A stretch of 12,874 nucleotides of DNA from JAHFRG01 sp036522275 (GCA_036522275.1 DATDGC010000016.1:1-12874); one strand, 5' to 3'. Numbered from the stretch's first letter, positions 1-9,356 are shown. A program made the numbers and translations. Notes: generated from the sequence alone by a model not told the origin.

Positions 1-53
1 AGAAGGTGGCCGCGGGCGCAGGCTACGGCGGCGGCATGGGAGGGATGTACTGA
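1..53 (+). CDS. groL: 3' end of a probable chaperonin GroEL gene (partial)
   Basis: Only the last 16 codons and the TGA stop (51-53) are in the window; the rest lies to the left. The readable tail is K-V-A-A-G-A-G-Y followed by GGGMGGMY. A flexible C-terminus rich in Gly and Met repeats ending GGM-type is the hallmark of bacterial GroEL (Hsp60). There it projects into the folding cavity of the 14-mer and affects substrate encapsulation. GroEL folds cytosolic proteins in ATP-driven cycles with GroES. The hairpin and T-tract at 128-190, 75 bases past the stop, would suit the end of a groES-groEL operon. Only the tail is visible, so another Gly/Met-rich protein cannot be excluded. Confidence 0.72.
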   Translation, partial: KVAAGAGYGGGMGGMY

Positions 54-127
54 GGCCCGCCAAGCTCCTTCGACCAAATCGATGCGTCTTGCAGCGAGTT
101 CGCACGCGGCTCCGCTGCACACCCCAG

Positions 128-190
128 GGGCCATCTGCTAAGCTAGGCGAAAGCCAGCCTCGAATTAGCAGGGATGGCCCTTTCGTTTTT
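128..190 (+). terminator. long branched hairpin plus T-tract: likely terminator of the upstream groEL transcript
   Basis: Bases 128-135 (GGGCCATC) pair perfectly with 173-180 (GATGGCCC). The helix continues with 136-141 (TGCTAA) against 165-170 (TTAGCA), leaving a two-base bulge at 171-172, so 14 base pairs form in all. Inside lies a small GGC-GAAA-GCC tetraloop hairpin (146-155). The outer stem is followed directly by TTTCGTTTTT (181-190). A GC-rich base followed by a U-rich tract is the signature of intrinsic termination, and the position after the groEL-like stop fits. The branched interior and GNRA loop are more elaborate than usual, so a structured leader controlling the downstream glucan synthase is an alternative. 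I could not match it to a riboswitch class I know. Confidence 0.65.
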
Positions 191-244
191 GGAGAAAGAT
201 CACGGTTTCGCAACAATATCGTCCCGCAATTCCGACCCTCTAGA

Positions 245-3200
245 ATGAAGAAGAATCAACCAGCGACCATTATCCTTCCCGAACCGGAAGAGCCGATTCG
301 CGCTGAACTCTTCAGCTTGGAACGGCTCGAACAGCACGCCGAGAGCCTTGCGGCGGCGCAGATAGTAACGAACGAAGCGAGCCGGGGCCGCCCGCTTATC
401 CCGAGGGTCGTGGACAACGGCCGCGTGCTGCTGGATTCCTATCGGGCGATCGCCCATGCAATTCAGGAGGAGCATGCGATCACGCCCGCGGCCGAATGGC
501 TGGTCGATAACTTCCACATCGTCGATGAACAGCTCCGCGAAATCCAGGACGATTTGCCTGTTGGCTACTACCGCAAACTGCCCAAGCTCGCCTCGGGTCA
601 CTTGGCGGGTTATCCGCGCGTGTTCGGAGTGGCGTGGGCGTTTGTGGCGCATACCGATAGCCGATTCGACCCGGAAGCGCTGCGGCGCTTTGTGGCAGCC
701 TATCAGCGGGTGCAACCGCTCACGATTGGTGAGCTCTGGGCGGTGGCCATCACACTTCGCGTTGTGCTGGTAGAAAATCTGCGCAGGATGGCGGAGCGGA
801 TCGTTCGTAGCCGGGCCGCCCGCCAGGAAGCTGACACGCTGGCCGATAGCTTGCTCGGTTCGGGCGAACAATCTGCGATCCTTCCGGTCCTCCAACGGTT
901 TGAGAAGGCCCCTTTGGAGAGAGCGTTCGCCGTGCAGCTTGTCCAGCGCTTGCGGGATCTGGATCCAAAGGTTCGCCCCGTACTGCTTTGGCTCGACCAG
1001 CGACTAGCCGCTGCGGGAACGAGCGCCGATGACATTGTCCGCGCCGAGCACCAGCAACATGGGGCCATGAGCGTGTCCGTGCGCAACATCATAACCAGCA
1101 TGCACTCGATTTCTGCATTTGACTGGCAGGAATTCTTTGAGAGCGTCAGCCTCGTTGACGAAATTCTCCGCAACGACACTCACTTCGTTTATATGGATTT
1201 TGCCACGCGAGACAACTACCGGCACGCGATCGAAGATCTCTCGCGCGGATCGAGCCACTCGGAAATGGAAGTTGCAAAACGTGTCGTGCGGCGTGTCAAG
1301 CAGGCGATCCCGGATCCGTGCGAAGGTCCCCACAATGGCAAAAAACCGGACCAGGACCGCCGAACGGAGCCTGGCTACTATCTTATCTCGCGAGGACGCC
1401 CTACCTTTGAGCGGGAGCTCGGTTTTCACGTCTCCTGGAAGCGTTGGCTGCTGCGTTCATATATTCGAGCCGCGGTACCGGGCTATCTGGGAACCATTGC
1501 TATCGTGACGACAATGATCCTGGCGTTACCGCTGCTGCTTGCCCGCGGAGGAGGCATGACGGTAAAGGGCCTCTTGCTCCTGGGTTTGCTCGCAGCAGTG
1601 CCTGCCTCGGATCTAGCGATTGCACTGATCAACCGCGCGGTGGTGGGTTTGCTCGGGCCGCGAAGGCTGCCGCGTATGGAGTTACGCAACGGCATCCCAG
1701 AGGACTTGCGAACGATTGTCGTCATGCCCACGCTGCTTACCACCGCGGGGGAAGTTACAGAGCATATCGAACGGCTGGAAGTGCACTATCTGTCAAATCC
1801 TGATGGAGACCTGCGCTTCGCGCTGCTCTCGGATTGCTTGGACGCGCCGTGCGAAACCCTGCCGGGTGACGATGATCTGCTCGCCGTTGCAGTTGACGGA
1901 GTCGCGCGCCTGAACAAACGCTATGGACCTGCCCCCGGCAACTGCGAGCGCTTCTTCATCTTCCATCGCAAGCGTGTTTGGAACGAGTGCGAAGGCATAT
2001 GGATGGGATGGGAGCGCAAACGAGGGAAGCTGCACGAGCTAAACCAGCTTCTGCGCGGTTCGACGAGCACAACGTTTATTCCCGTCGGAGGGCACCCCCT
2101 CGTACAGCTTACCGGTGTTCGCTACGTTATCACGCTCGACGCAGATACGCGCCTGCCGCGAGGCGCTGCCTCCCGGCTGGTCGGCACGATGGCGCACCCT
2201 CTCAATCGGCCGCGGTTGAGCGCTCGCGACGGCCGTGTGGTGGAAGGATATGCACTCGTGCAACCGCGAATCACCCCTTCCTTGCCTATTGATCGTGAAG
2301 GCTCACTCTCCCAAAACATATTCTCCGGCCCGGGCGGCATCGATCCATATTCTTCAGCCGTTTCGGACGTTTACCAGGATCTGTTCGGAGAAGGCTCTTA
2401 CACCGGTAAGGGCATATACGACATCGATGCGTTCGAAGCGTCTTTAACGGGCAAGGTGCCAGAGAACGCACTCTTGAGCCATGATCTCTTTGAAGGCATT
2501 TTCGCCCGCGTCGCCCTGGCCACTGACATTGAGCTGTTTGAAGAATTCCCCTCGCGTTATGAGGACGTCGCTGCACGCCAACATCGTTGGGCGCGCGGAG
2601 ACTGGCAACTCCTGCCCTGGCTTTTCGGGCGCGCCCACCCGGTACCGGGGAAACAGAATCCCGTCATGATTCCGACGATCGGCCGCTGGAAGATGCTCGA
2701 CAATCTGCGTCGCACCTTGTCAGCACCCGCCGCCTTCCTTACGTTGATTGTCAGCTGGCTGTTGCCACCGGCGTCTCCGTGGGTGTGGACGCGATTCATT
2801 CTCGCAACTATTGCGATTCCTGCTCTACTGCCGTTTCTCGTCGGGCTGAATCCGCGTCGGAAAGGTATTTCCAAGCGAAGCTATCTTCGCGCCGTGCTCA
2901 GTGACCTGGCACTCGGCGCGTCCCAGTTCGGCTTGACGTTGACGTTCCTGGCATATCAGACGTGGCTTATGTCCGACGCGATTCTGCGGACCCTCGCCCG
3001 TCTGTTTATCACGCACAGGAATTTGCTTGAATGGGTGACGGCAGCACAGTCCAAATTCTTGGCCGATTCCAAATTATCCGCCATCTATAGACGTATGGCG
3101 GGCGGTGTTTTCTTCGTCGTTGTGGCGGTCGTGGCCTTGGCTTTGGGACGACACCACGCTTGGGTTGTTGCGGGTCCTTTCATCCTTCTCTGGGCTGCCG

Positions 3201-6200
3201 CCCCTGCCGTGGCACGCTGGATTAGCTTGCCGCCGCAGTTTCACGGAGCAAGTCTGTTGTCGCCGGCCGACGTACGCGCTCTCCGTTTGATTTCGCGCCG
3301 CACTTGGCGCTTCTTCGAAACTTTTGTCTCTCCTGCGGACCACTCGCTACCTCCCGATAATTTTCAGGAAACGCCTAAACCCGTTGCCGCTCACCGAACC
3401 TCGCCTACGAACATCGGGCTCTATCTTCTTTCGACGGTCGCCGCCCGGGACTTCGGATGGCTAGGCACGCTTAAAACCGTTGAGCGGCTGGAAGCCACGC
3501 TAGCGACGATGGGCCGGATGGAATTGTTCCGCGGGCACTTCTACAACTGGTATGACACGCGCGATCTTCATCCGCTTGAGCCCAGGTACGTTTCCTCCGT
3601 GGACAGCGGAAATCTCGCCGGGCATTTGCTTGCTCTCGGGAACAGCTGCCGGGAGCTGATTGAGAATTCGTCCCTCGGACCTGAGCTTCTCGCCGGAATC
3701 GAAGATCCAATCCGGTTGTTGCGCGAAGCGGTTGCCGGAATAGCCGACACGCCGCGCACACACATCGTTACTCGGAAACAGCTCAGCAATGCCATCGACA
3801 CTATGGTGGCGTTGCTTGACTCGGTCCCTGTCGATGCCGTTGATTGGGCGACTCGCTTTATGGAGTGGAGGGCCCACGCCCATACCGTGGCTGACATTGC
3901 TCAAGCTCTAGTGCAAGAACTTGGAGACTCTCCCGAATCTGAATTGAGCATCTGGTCTGCCGCGCTCAGGGTTTCCGTCGAGAGCCACGCGCTTGATGCA
4001 GAAATCCTTATTCCGTGGGCGCGCTTGGATTCAAAACAGATCGCCGGCATAGCCAAACTTCGCCGAGACCAGGCACCCGAGTGGATGGTGATTGAACCGT
4101 TCCTCAACTCCGTTCCCAAGCTCGCGGATGCCCCCGATCGACTCGACGCTGCTCTAAGTGAACTCTCCGCGTTACGTGGCCGCCTGCTGAATAGTGTTCC
4201 GGGAGACAGAGACACGATCACACGGATCGATGCACTCGCCGAAGCGCTTAGGCTTTCGGCCGCGGATGCCGTTGCGCTCATTCGCCGTCTTTCAGCCATT
4301 GCCCAGACGGCAGAGCGCATGTTTCAAGCGATGGGGTTCGGCTTTCTGTTCGACGATACGCGCAAGCTTTTCTCGATCGGTTATCGCGTCACGGACGGAA
4401 GCCTGGATCCCAATTGCTATGACTTGCTTGCTTCAGAGGCGCGCCTCGCGAGCTTCATCGCCATCGCGAAAGGTGAGGTCCCACCGTCACACTGGTTTCG
4501 CTTGGGCCGCGCGCTCACACCCGTGAGTCGGGGCTCCGCGCTTATCTCCTGGTCGGGCTCGATGTTTGAATACCTGATGCCTGCGCTTGTGATGCGTTCC
4601 CCTGCGAGAAGCCTGCTGAGCCAGACGTACGAACTGGTTGTGCGTCGTCAAATTGAATACGGTGCGGAGCGAGACGTGCCTTGGGGAGTGTCCGAGTCGG
4701 CGTACAATGCGCGCGACCTCGACCTCACCTATCAATACTCCAGCTTTGGCATACCCGGACTGGGGCTCAAGCGGGGCCTCAGCGAGGATGTTGTCATCGC
4801 ACCGTATGCCACTGCGCTTGCAGCCATGATTGACCCAGTCGCGGCTATGGAAAATTTTGTGCGGCTCGAAGAAGCAGGCGGAAGGGGTGCGTACGGCTTC
4901 TACGAGGCCATTGATTACACAAGCAAGCGTGTGCCTGAAGGAGAAAATGCCGCTGTCGTCTGCGCCTACCTGGCGCACCATCAGGGAATGTCATTAGTGG
5001 CGCTCGCCAACGTGTTGAACGATGGCGCGATGCGCAGCCATTTTCACGCCGAGCCCATGGTGCAGGCTACCGAACTGCTGTTGCAGGAGCGCACACCGCG
5101 CAACGTGCTGGTTGCCCGGCCTCGCGCTGAAGAAGTATCTGCCGCTGCGCAAGTCCGTGAACTCTTGCCACCGGTGCTGCGGCGATTCACGACCCCGCAT
5201 AGTCCCACCCCTCGGACGCACCTGCTTTCCAACGGTAGGTACGCTGTGATGCTGACCGCAGCGGGCTCAGGCTATAGCCGCTGGCGGGATATTGCCGTAA
5301 CGCGCTGGAGGGAGGATGCCACACGCGATTGCTGGGGCAGTTATATCTTTCTACGCGATGCGCAGACAGGCGAAGTCTGGTCAGCAGGTTATCAGCCAAG
5401 CGGCATCGAACCGGATGCTTACGAAGTTTCCTTCTATGAAGACCGCGCCGAATTCATAAGGCGCGACCGCGCACTGACCACCACTCTTGAGGTCGTCGTG
5501 TCGCCTGAGGATGATGCAGAGGTGCGGCGGGTTTCTATCACAAATCTAGGCACCCGCACGCGCAAGATTCAGGTTACCTCATACTCTGAGCTTTGCCTGG
5601 CACCGCAGGCCGCCGATGTTGCTCATCCGGCGTTTTCGAACTTATTCGTGCAGACCGAATTTGTGCCCGATGTCGGCGCGCTGCTTGCGACGCGCCGCAG
5701 GCAATCCGATAAAGAGATTGCCGTTTGGGCCGCGCACGTGGTTGTCGTGGAGGGTGAAACTGTCGGTGACCTGCAATTCGAGACAGACCGCTCGCGGTTT
5801 ATCGGACGAGGGCACGACGTGCGCAACCCCGTATCGATTATCGATGGACGACCGCTTTCGAATACTGTCGGCTCCGTACTCGATCCGGTGATCAGCCTGC
5901 GGCGCACGGTCCGCATTCCGCCTGGGACCACGGCGCACGTTGTTTTTTCCACCATCGTCGCCCCGGCCCGCGAGCAGGTGATAGAACTCGCGGATAAGTA
6001 CCGCGGAGCGACAACATTTGAGCGCACACTAACATTAGCTTGGACACAGGCACAGGTACAACTCCATCACCTGGGTATCGCTCTCGACGAAGCCCATTTA
6101 TTCCAGAGGCTCGCAAACTCTGTACTGTACTCCGACGCTTCGTTACGACCGTCTTCCGATGTACTCAACCGCAGCACACTGGAGCGTTCCGCGCTGTGGG

Positions 6201-9052
6201 CCCAAGGAATCTCCGGCGATTTGCCCATCGTTTTGGTGCGCATCGATGAAACGGGAGATGTCGAAATCGTGCGTCAGTTGCTGCGCGCACATGAATACTG
6301 GCGTATGAAACAATTATCCGCCGACCTGGTCGTCATTAATGAAAGGTCCTCCTCGTATGCCCAGGAGTTGCAGATCTCTCTGGATGGACTGGTGCGCGGC
6401 AGCCGATTGCGGCTCTCCCCGGACACGGATAACCTGCGTGGCAGCATTTTCCTCCTACGGGCAGACCTCATCTCTCCGCAGGAGCGGGCGCTGCTTCAGA
6501 CAGTCGCGCGATCTGTGTTGCTCAGCCGGCGTGGCACGTTGTCTGAGCAAATCACTCGATCTCAGCGGGCAGAAGCTGTGGCGTCTCCCATCCCACGGCC
6601 TCCGCGCGCGGCCAGACGTCTGAACGTGCCGCTTCTCCAGCGGGCCCTCGATTGTTTCAATGGTTTAGGTGGGTTTGCTGATGAGGGCCGCGAATATGTG
6701 ACCGTCCTAGGGGAAGGTTTGCGGACTCCTGCGCCTTGGATAAACGTGATTGCGAATCCTTCGTTTGGCTTCCTAGTTTCGGAATCCGGCTCGGGCCACA
6801 CCTGGTCGCTCAACAGTCACGAAAATCAGCTCACGCCGTGGTCCAACGATCCCGTCACTGATCCTCCTGGAGAAGCCATCTATATCCGCGACGAAAACAC
6901 AGGTGAGGTGTGGAGCCCCACGGCGCTGCCGATTCGCGATGAAGCCGCTCCGTACATTGCTCGCCACGGCCAGGGCTATAGTCGATTCCATCATGGTTCG
7001 CACGGCATCCTGCTTGAGTTGCTGCAATTCGTACCGTCCAAAGACCCTATCAAAATTTCCAGGCTCACTCTAAGGAATGATTCCGACCGCATGCGGCGTC
7101 TCTCCGTGACTGCCTATGCCGAATGGGTGTTGGGCAATTCACGCAGTGCTTCAGCACCATACCTCATTACGGAGCTCGATTCGAAAACGGGAGCGGTCTT
7201 CGTGAGGAGTGCGTGGGGCGGAGAATTCGGCGGGCGCATCGCCTTTGCGGATCTTGCCGGGAAACAGACATCTTTCACTGGCGACCGCACGGAATTTCTT
7301 GGGCGCAACGGCACGCTTGAGCGTCCGGCTGCGCTGGAACGAGGCGGTCCACTTTCTGGAAAGCTGGGAGCAGGTCTCGATCCGTGCGCGGCGTTGCACA
7401 CTTCGATTGAATTGAGCCCCGGCGCAAGCGCGGAAATCGTGTTTTTCCTGGGCCAAGCGGAAAACAGAGAGCAGGTGCGCGAGTTGTTGGGCCGTTATCG
7501 CACCGCGAACTTGAACGCAATCCTAGCCGACGTTACGGGCCGTTGGGACGACGTGCTCAGCACCGTGCAGATCACCACACCCGATCCAGCCATGGATATG
7601 CTCATGAATCGCTGGCTGCTCTACCAAACGCTGGCGTGTCGTGTTTGGGCGCGGGCGGGATTCTATCAGTTGAGCGGCGCGTATGGATTCCGCGACCAAC
7701 TCCAGGATGGGATGGCTTTGTGCGTCGCCAAGCGTGAAGTCGCGCGCGAGCATCTGCTGCGCGCGGCCTCACGACAGTTTATCGAAGGTGACGTTCAACA
7801 CTGGTGGCATCAGCCCTCGGGGCGCGGTGTGCGGACGCGCGTCTCCGACGACCTGCTCTGGCTGCCTTACGCCGCCATCCACTTCATTGAAGCGACCGGC
7901 GAAATGGCCATATTGGACGAAGTCGTGCCCTTCCTGCAGGCGGATGTGCTGGCCGAGGGCCAGAATGAATCCTATTTCCAACCGCGTGTGTCCGAGACTC
8001 GCGCGACGCTGTTCGAGCACTGCGCGCGTGCCCTGGACCGAAGTCTCACGGTTGGCAGCCACGGCTTACCATTGATGGGCACAGGCGACTGGAATGATGG
8101 AATGAACCGAGTCGGCGAGCATGGGAAAGGAGAAAGCGTTTGGCTCGGCTGGTTCCTCCACACGATTCTCTGGGAGTTTGCCAAGGTTGCAGATTCGCGC
8201 GGCGAACACAAACGCGCGGAGGCTTGGCGTCTCCACGTGAGCGCGCTAAAGGCGGCACTCGAGCGTGATGGTTGGGACGGCGAATGGTATCGCCGCGCTT
8301 ATTTCGATGACGGCACGCCGCTTGGCTCTGCAACGGATACCGAGTGCCGGATTGACTCGATTGCTCAATCCTGGGGAGTGTTGAGCGGGGCCGCAGAGCG
8401 CGGGCGAGCCGCCCGGGCCATGGCGGCCGTCGATCGCCAACTGGTCCTTCGGCCCGAAGGGCTTGTCCTCTTGCTCACGCCTCCTTTCGATCGCACGCCA
8501 GTCGACCCCGGTTATATCAAAGGTTATGTGCCGGGCATTCGTGAAAACGGCGGGCAGTATACGCATGCTGCGGTCTGGACGGTGATTGCATTCGCTGCCC
8601 TTGGTGACGGCGACAAAGCGACCGAGCTGTTCCGCATGATGAATCCAATCCATCGCACGAGCTCACGTGCGAGCGTCCAGCGTTACAAAGTTGAGCCTTA
8701 CGTGGTTGCAGGCGACATATACGCCGAAACACCGCACGTCGGACGCGGTGGCTGGACCTGGTACACGGGTTCAGCAGGCTGGCTTTATCGCGCTGGGATG
8801 GAATGGATTCTCGGGTTCCGCGTCCGTGGCATGATGCTTTCCATTGATCCTTGCATCCCCCGAAACTGGCCCGACTACTCCATCGACTTTCGCTATCACT
8901 CGGCAAATTATAAAATCAGGGTGGAAAATCCGTCCAGCGTTACTCGTGGCGTTGCTCTCACGGAACTGGACGGCAAGCTGCTGCCTGGCCCCGCCAATAT
9001 TCCGCTCGCCGACGACGGTGCTGTGCATCAAGTCCACATCGTGCTGGGCTGA
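245..9052 (+). CDS. ndvB: cyclic beta-1,2-glucan synthase (GT84 / cyclization domain / GH94)
   Basis: Membrane enzyme that builds beta-1,2-glucan from UDP-glucose, closes it into a ring and trims chain length; the products are periplasmic osmoregulated glucans. It has 2935 residues; rhizobial homologues have about 2800-2900. Visible order: conserved N-terminal GHLAGYPRVFG (from 118); membrane segments near 405-432 and 440-470; glycosyltransferase domain about 490-800 with LDADT (D632, D634) and QHRW (779-782), the DxD and QxxRW motifs; more membrane segments at 832-992; glycoamylase-like/GH189-type cyclization region about 1009-1595 (FYNWYDTRDLHP, WSGSMFEYLMP); two beta-sandwich modules (about 1647-1938, 2130-2450) separated by a degenerate GH94-like stretch; GH94 catalytic domain with GDWNDGMN (2614-2621), GGQYTHA (2769-2775) and GRGGWTWYTG (from 2833). 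ATG 245 is chosen because the only earlier in-frame start, TTG 89, would translate the 128-190 hairpin. No good ribosome site precedes 245. No frameshift or missing core motif is seen. No NdvA-like exporter is adjacent. Confidence 0.95.
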   Translation: MKKNQPATIILPEPEEPIRAELFSLERLEQHAESLAAAQIVTNEASRGRPLIPRVVDNGRVLLDSYRAIAHAIQEEHAITPAAEWLVDNFHIVDEQLREIQDDLPVGYYRKLPKLASGHLAGYPRVFGVAWAFVAHTDSRFDPEALRRFVAAYQRVQPLTIGELWAVAITLRVVLVENLRRMAERIVRSRAARQEADTLADSLLGSGEQSAILPVLQRFEKAPLERAFAVQLVQRLRDLDPKVRPVLLWLDQRLAAAGTSADDIVRAEHQQHGAMSVSVRNIITSMHSISAFDWQEFFESVSLVDEILRNDTHFVYMDFATRDNYRHAIEDLSRGSSHSEMEVAKRVVRRVKQAIPDPCEGPHNGKKPDQDRRTEPGYYLISRGRPTFERELGFHVSWKRWLLRSYIRAAVPGYLGTIAIVTTMILALPLLLARGGGMTVKGLLLLGLLAAVPASDLAIALINRAVVGLLGPRRLPRMELRNGIPEDLRTIVVMPTLLTTAGEVTEHIERLEVHYLSNPDGDLRFALLSDCLDAPCETLPGDDDLLAVAVDGVARLNKRYGPAPGNCERFFIFHRKRVWNECEGIWMGWERKRGKLHELNQLLRGSTSTTFIPVGGHPLVQLTGVRYVITLDADTRLPRGAASRLVGTMAHPLNRPRLSARDGRVVEGYALVQPRITPSLPIDREGSLSQNIFSGPGGIDPYSSAVSDVYQDLFGEGSYTGKGIYDIDAFEASLTGKVPENALLSHDLFEGIFARVALATDIELFEEFPSRYEDVAARQHRWARGDWQLLPWLFGRAHPVPGKQNPVMIPTIGRWKMLDNLRRTLSAPAAFLTLIVSWLLPPASPWVWTRFILATIAIPALLPFLVGLNPRRKGISKRSYLRAVLSDLALGASQFGLTLTFLAYQTWLMSDAILRTLARLFITHRNLLEWVTAAQSKFLADSKLSAIYRRMAGGVFFVVVAVVALALGRHHAWVVAGPFILLWAAAPAVARWISLPPQFHGASLLSPADVRALRLISRRTWRFFETFVSPADHSLPPDNFQETPKPVAAHRTSPTNIGLYLLSTVAARDFGWLGTLKTVERLEATLATMGRMELFRGHFYNWYDTRDLHPLEPRYVSSVDSGNLAGHLLALGNSCRELIENSSLGPELLAGIEDPIRLLREAVAGIADTPRTHIVTRKQLSNAIDTMVALLDSVPVDAVDWATRFMEWRAHAHTVADIAQALVQELGDSPESELSIWSAALRVSVESHALDAEILIPWARLDSKQIAGIAKLRRDQAPEWMVIEPFLNSVPKLADAPDRLDAALSELSALRGRLLNSVPGDRDTITRIDALAEALRLSAADAVALIRRLSAIAQTAERMFQAMGFGFLFDDTRKLFSIGYRVTDGSLDPNCYDLLASEARLASFIAIAKGEVPPSHWFRLGRALTPVSRGSALISWSGSMFEYLMPALVMRSPARSLLSQTYELVVRRQIEYGAERDVPWGVSESAYNARDLDLTYQYSSFGIPGLGLKRGLSEDVVIAPYATALAAMIDPVAAMENFVRLEEAGGRGAYGFYEAIDYTSKRVPEGENAAVVCAYLAHHQGMSLVALANVLNDGAMRSHFHAEPMVQATELLLQERTPRNVLVARPRAEEVSAAAQVRELLPPVLRRFTTPHSPTPRTHLLSNGRYAVMLTAAGSGYSRWRDIAVTRWREDATRDCWGSYIFLRDAQTGEVWSAGYQPSGIEPDAYEVSFYEDRAEFIRRDRALTTTLEVVVSPEDDAEVRRVSITNLGTRTRKIQVTSYSELCLAPQAADVAHPAFSNLFVQTEFVPDVGALLATRRRQSDKEIAVWAAHVVVVEGETVGDLQFETDRSRFIGRGHDVRNPVSIIDGRPLSNTVGSVLDPVISLRRTVRIPPGTTAHVVFSTIVAPAREQVIELADKYRGATTFERTLTLAWTQAQVQLHHLGIALDEAHLFQRLANSVLYSDASLRPSSDVLNRSTLERSALWAQGISGDLPIVLVRIDETGDVEIVRQLLRAHEYWRMKQLSADLVVINERSSSYAQELQISLDGLVRGSRLRLSPDTDNLRGSIFLLRADLISPQERALLQTVARSVLLSRRGTLSEQITRSQRAEAVASPIPRPPRAARRLNVPLLQRALDCFNGLGGFADEGREYVTVLGEGLRTPAPWINVIANPSFGFLVSESGSGHTWSLNSHENQLTPWSNDPVTDPPGEAIYIRDENTGEVWSPTALPIRDEAAPYIARHGQGYSRFHHGSHGILLELLQFVPSKDPIKISRLTLRNDSDRMRRLSVTAYAEWVLGNSRSASAPYLITELDSKTGAVFVRSAWGGEFGGRIAFADLAGKQTSFTGDRTEFLGRNGTLERPAALERGGPLSGKLGAGLDPCAALHTSIELSPGASAEIVFFLGQAENREQVRELLGRYRTANLNAILADVTGRWDDVLSTVQITTPDPAMDMLMNRWLLYQTLACRVWARAGFYQLSGAYGFRDQLQDGMALCVAKREVAREHLLRAASRQFIEGDVQHWWHQPSGRGVRTRVSDDLLWLPYAAIHFIEATGEMAILDEVVPFLQADVLAEGQNESYFQPRVSETRATLFEHCARALDRSLTVGSHGLPLMGTGDWNDGMNRVGEHGKGESVWLGWFLHTILWEFAKVADSRGEHKRAEAWRLHVSALKAALERDGWDGEWYRRAYFDDGTPLGSATDTECRIDSIAQSWGVLSGAAERGRAARAMAAVDRQLVLRPEGLVLLLTPPFDRTPVDPGYIKGYVPGIRENGGQYTHAAVWTVIAFAALGDGDKATELFRMMNPIHRTSSRASVQRYKVEPYVVAGDIYAETPHVGRGGWTWYTGSAGWLYRAGMEWILGFRVRGMMLSIDPCIPRNWPDYSIDFRYHSANYKIRVENPSSVTRGVALTELDGKLLPGPANIPLADDGAVHQVHIVLG

Positions 9053-9063
9053 CCAAAGCCGGA

Positions 9064-9110
9064 ACGGGAGCCACCCGTCTAACCGCCTTGCCGGGATCCG
9101 CCTCGCCCGG
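9064..9110. terminator. two short hairpins between convergent genes (weak terminator candidate)
   Basis: The gap between the glucan synthase stop and the stop of the opposing zinc-finger gene holds two 5-bp stems: ACGGG (9064-9068) with CCCGT (9074-9078), and CCGGG (9091-9095) with CCCGG (9106-9110). They lie where a bidirectional terminator is expected, but neither is followed by a T-tract on either strand. This is only a positional suggestion. Confidence 0.25.
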
Positions 9111-9114
9111 AACC

Positions 9115-9237
9115 ACCCTGTCCTGAGCAGCCTTCACGATTCGGACGTCTTCTGCTCTTCGCGCGGTTGAATTTTGGAGCTGTCTTGTTGCGTACCATCA
9201 TGCTGGGAGCTACCCTGTTCTGAGCGGCCCTCGCGAT
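9115..9237. repeat. imperfect 26-bp direct repeat spanning the zinc-finger gene's 3' end
   Basis: Bases 9115-9140 and 9212-9237 match at 22 of 26 positions, all four differences being transitions. The offset is 97 bases, not a multiple of three. The right copy codes for the segment just after the zinc finger. The left copy covers the stop codon and downstream sequence and is in a different frame. An old duplication at the gene's end is the simplest reading. Confidence 0.7.
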
Positions 9238-9331
9238 GAGCCGTCTTCATGTGCTCGCGCAGCTCCCTTTCCGAATTGTACCAAGCGTTGCATCGACTAC
9301 AGGTGATCCGACCCATTTGTGGTTGTGCCAT
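9134..9331 (-). CDS. small C2H2-type zinc-finger protein
   Basis: A 65-residue cytoplasmic protein with one classical zinc finger near its N-terminus: C11 and C14, then a 12-residue spacer with aromatic and leucine core positions, then H27 and H32 (C-x2-C-x12-H-x4-H). The remaining half is hydrophilic, rich in Gln, Ser, Glu and Lys, and probably disordered. Stand-alone C2H2 fingers are common in eukaryotes and less so in bacteria; bacterial examples such as Ros/MucR use a different spacing and a larger fold. Nucleic-acid or protein binding is inferred from the fold, with no target visible. GGGAGG at 9341-9346, read on the minus strand, stands 9 bases before the ATG and supports this start. 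The gene converges on the glucan synthase. The tail may have been altered by a local duplication (repeat at 9115-9237). Confidence 0.8.
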   Translation of the reverse strand: MAQPQMGRITCSRCNAWYNSERELREHMKTAHREGRSEQGSSQHDGTQQDSSKIQPREEQKTSES

Positions 9332-9356
9332 GTAGGTTTACCTCCCAAATCTTCGC

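Noticed and set aside
128..190. Known riboswitch (c-di-GMP, fluoride, cobalamin, glycine, guanidine classes)
   Set aside because: Conserved core sequences of these classes, as I remember them, are missing; hairpin plus T-tract is explained by a terminator.
89..244. TTG-initiated N-terminal extension of the glucan synthase by 52 residues
   Set aside because: It would translate through the 128-190 hairpin and T-tract, has no ribosome site and shows no family resemblance; ATG 245 is followed directly by family-like sequence.
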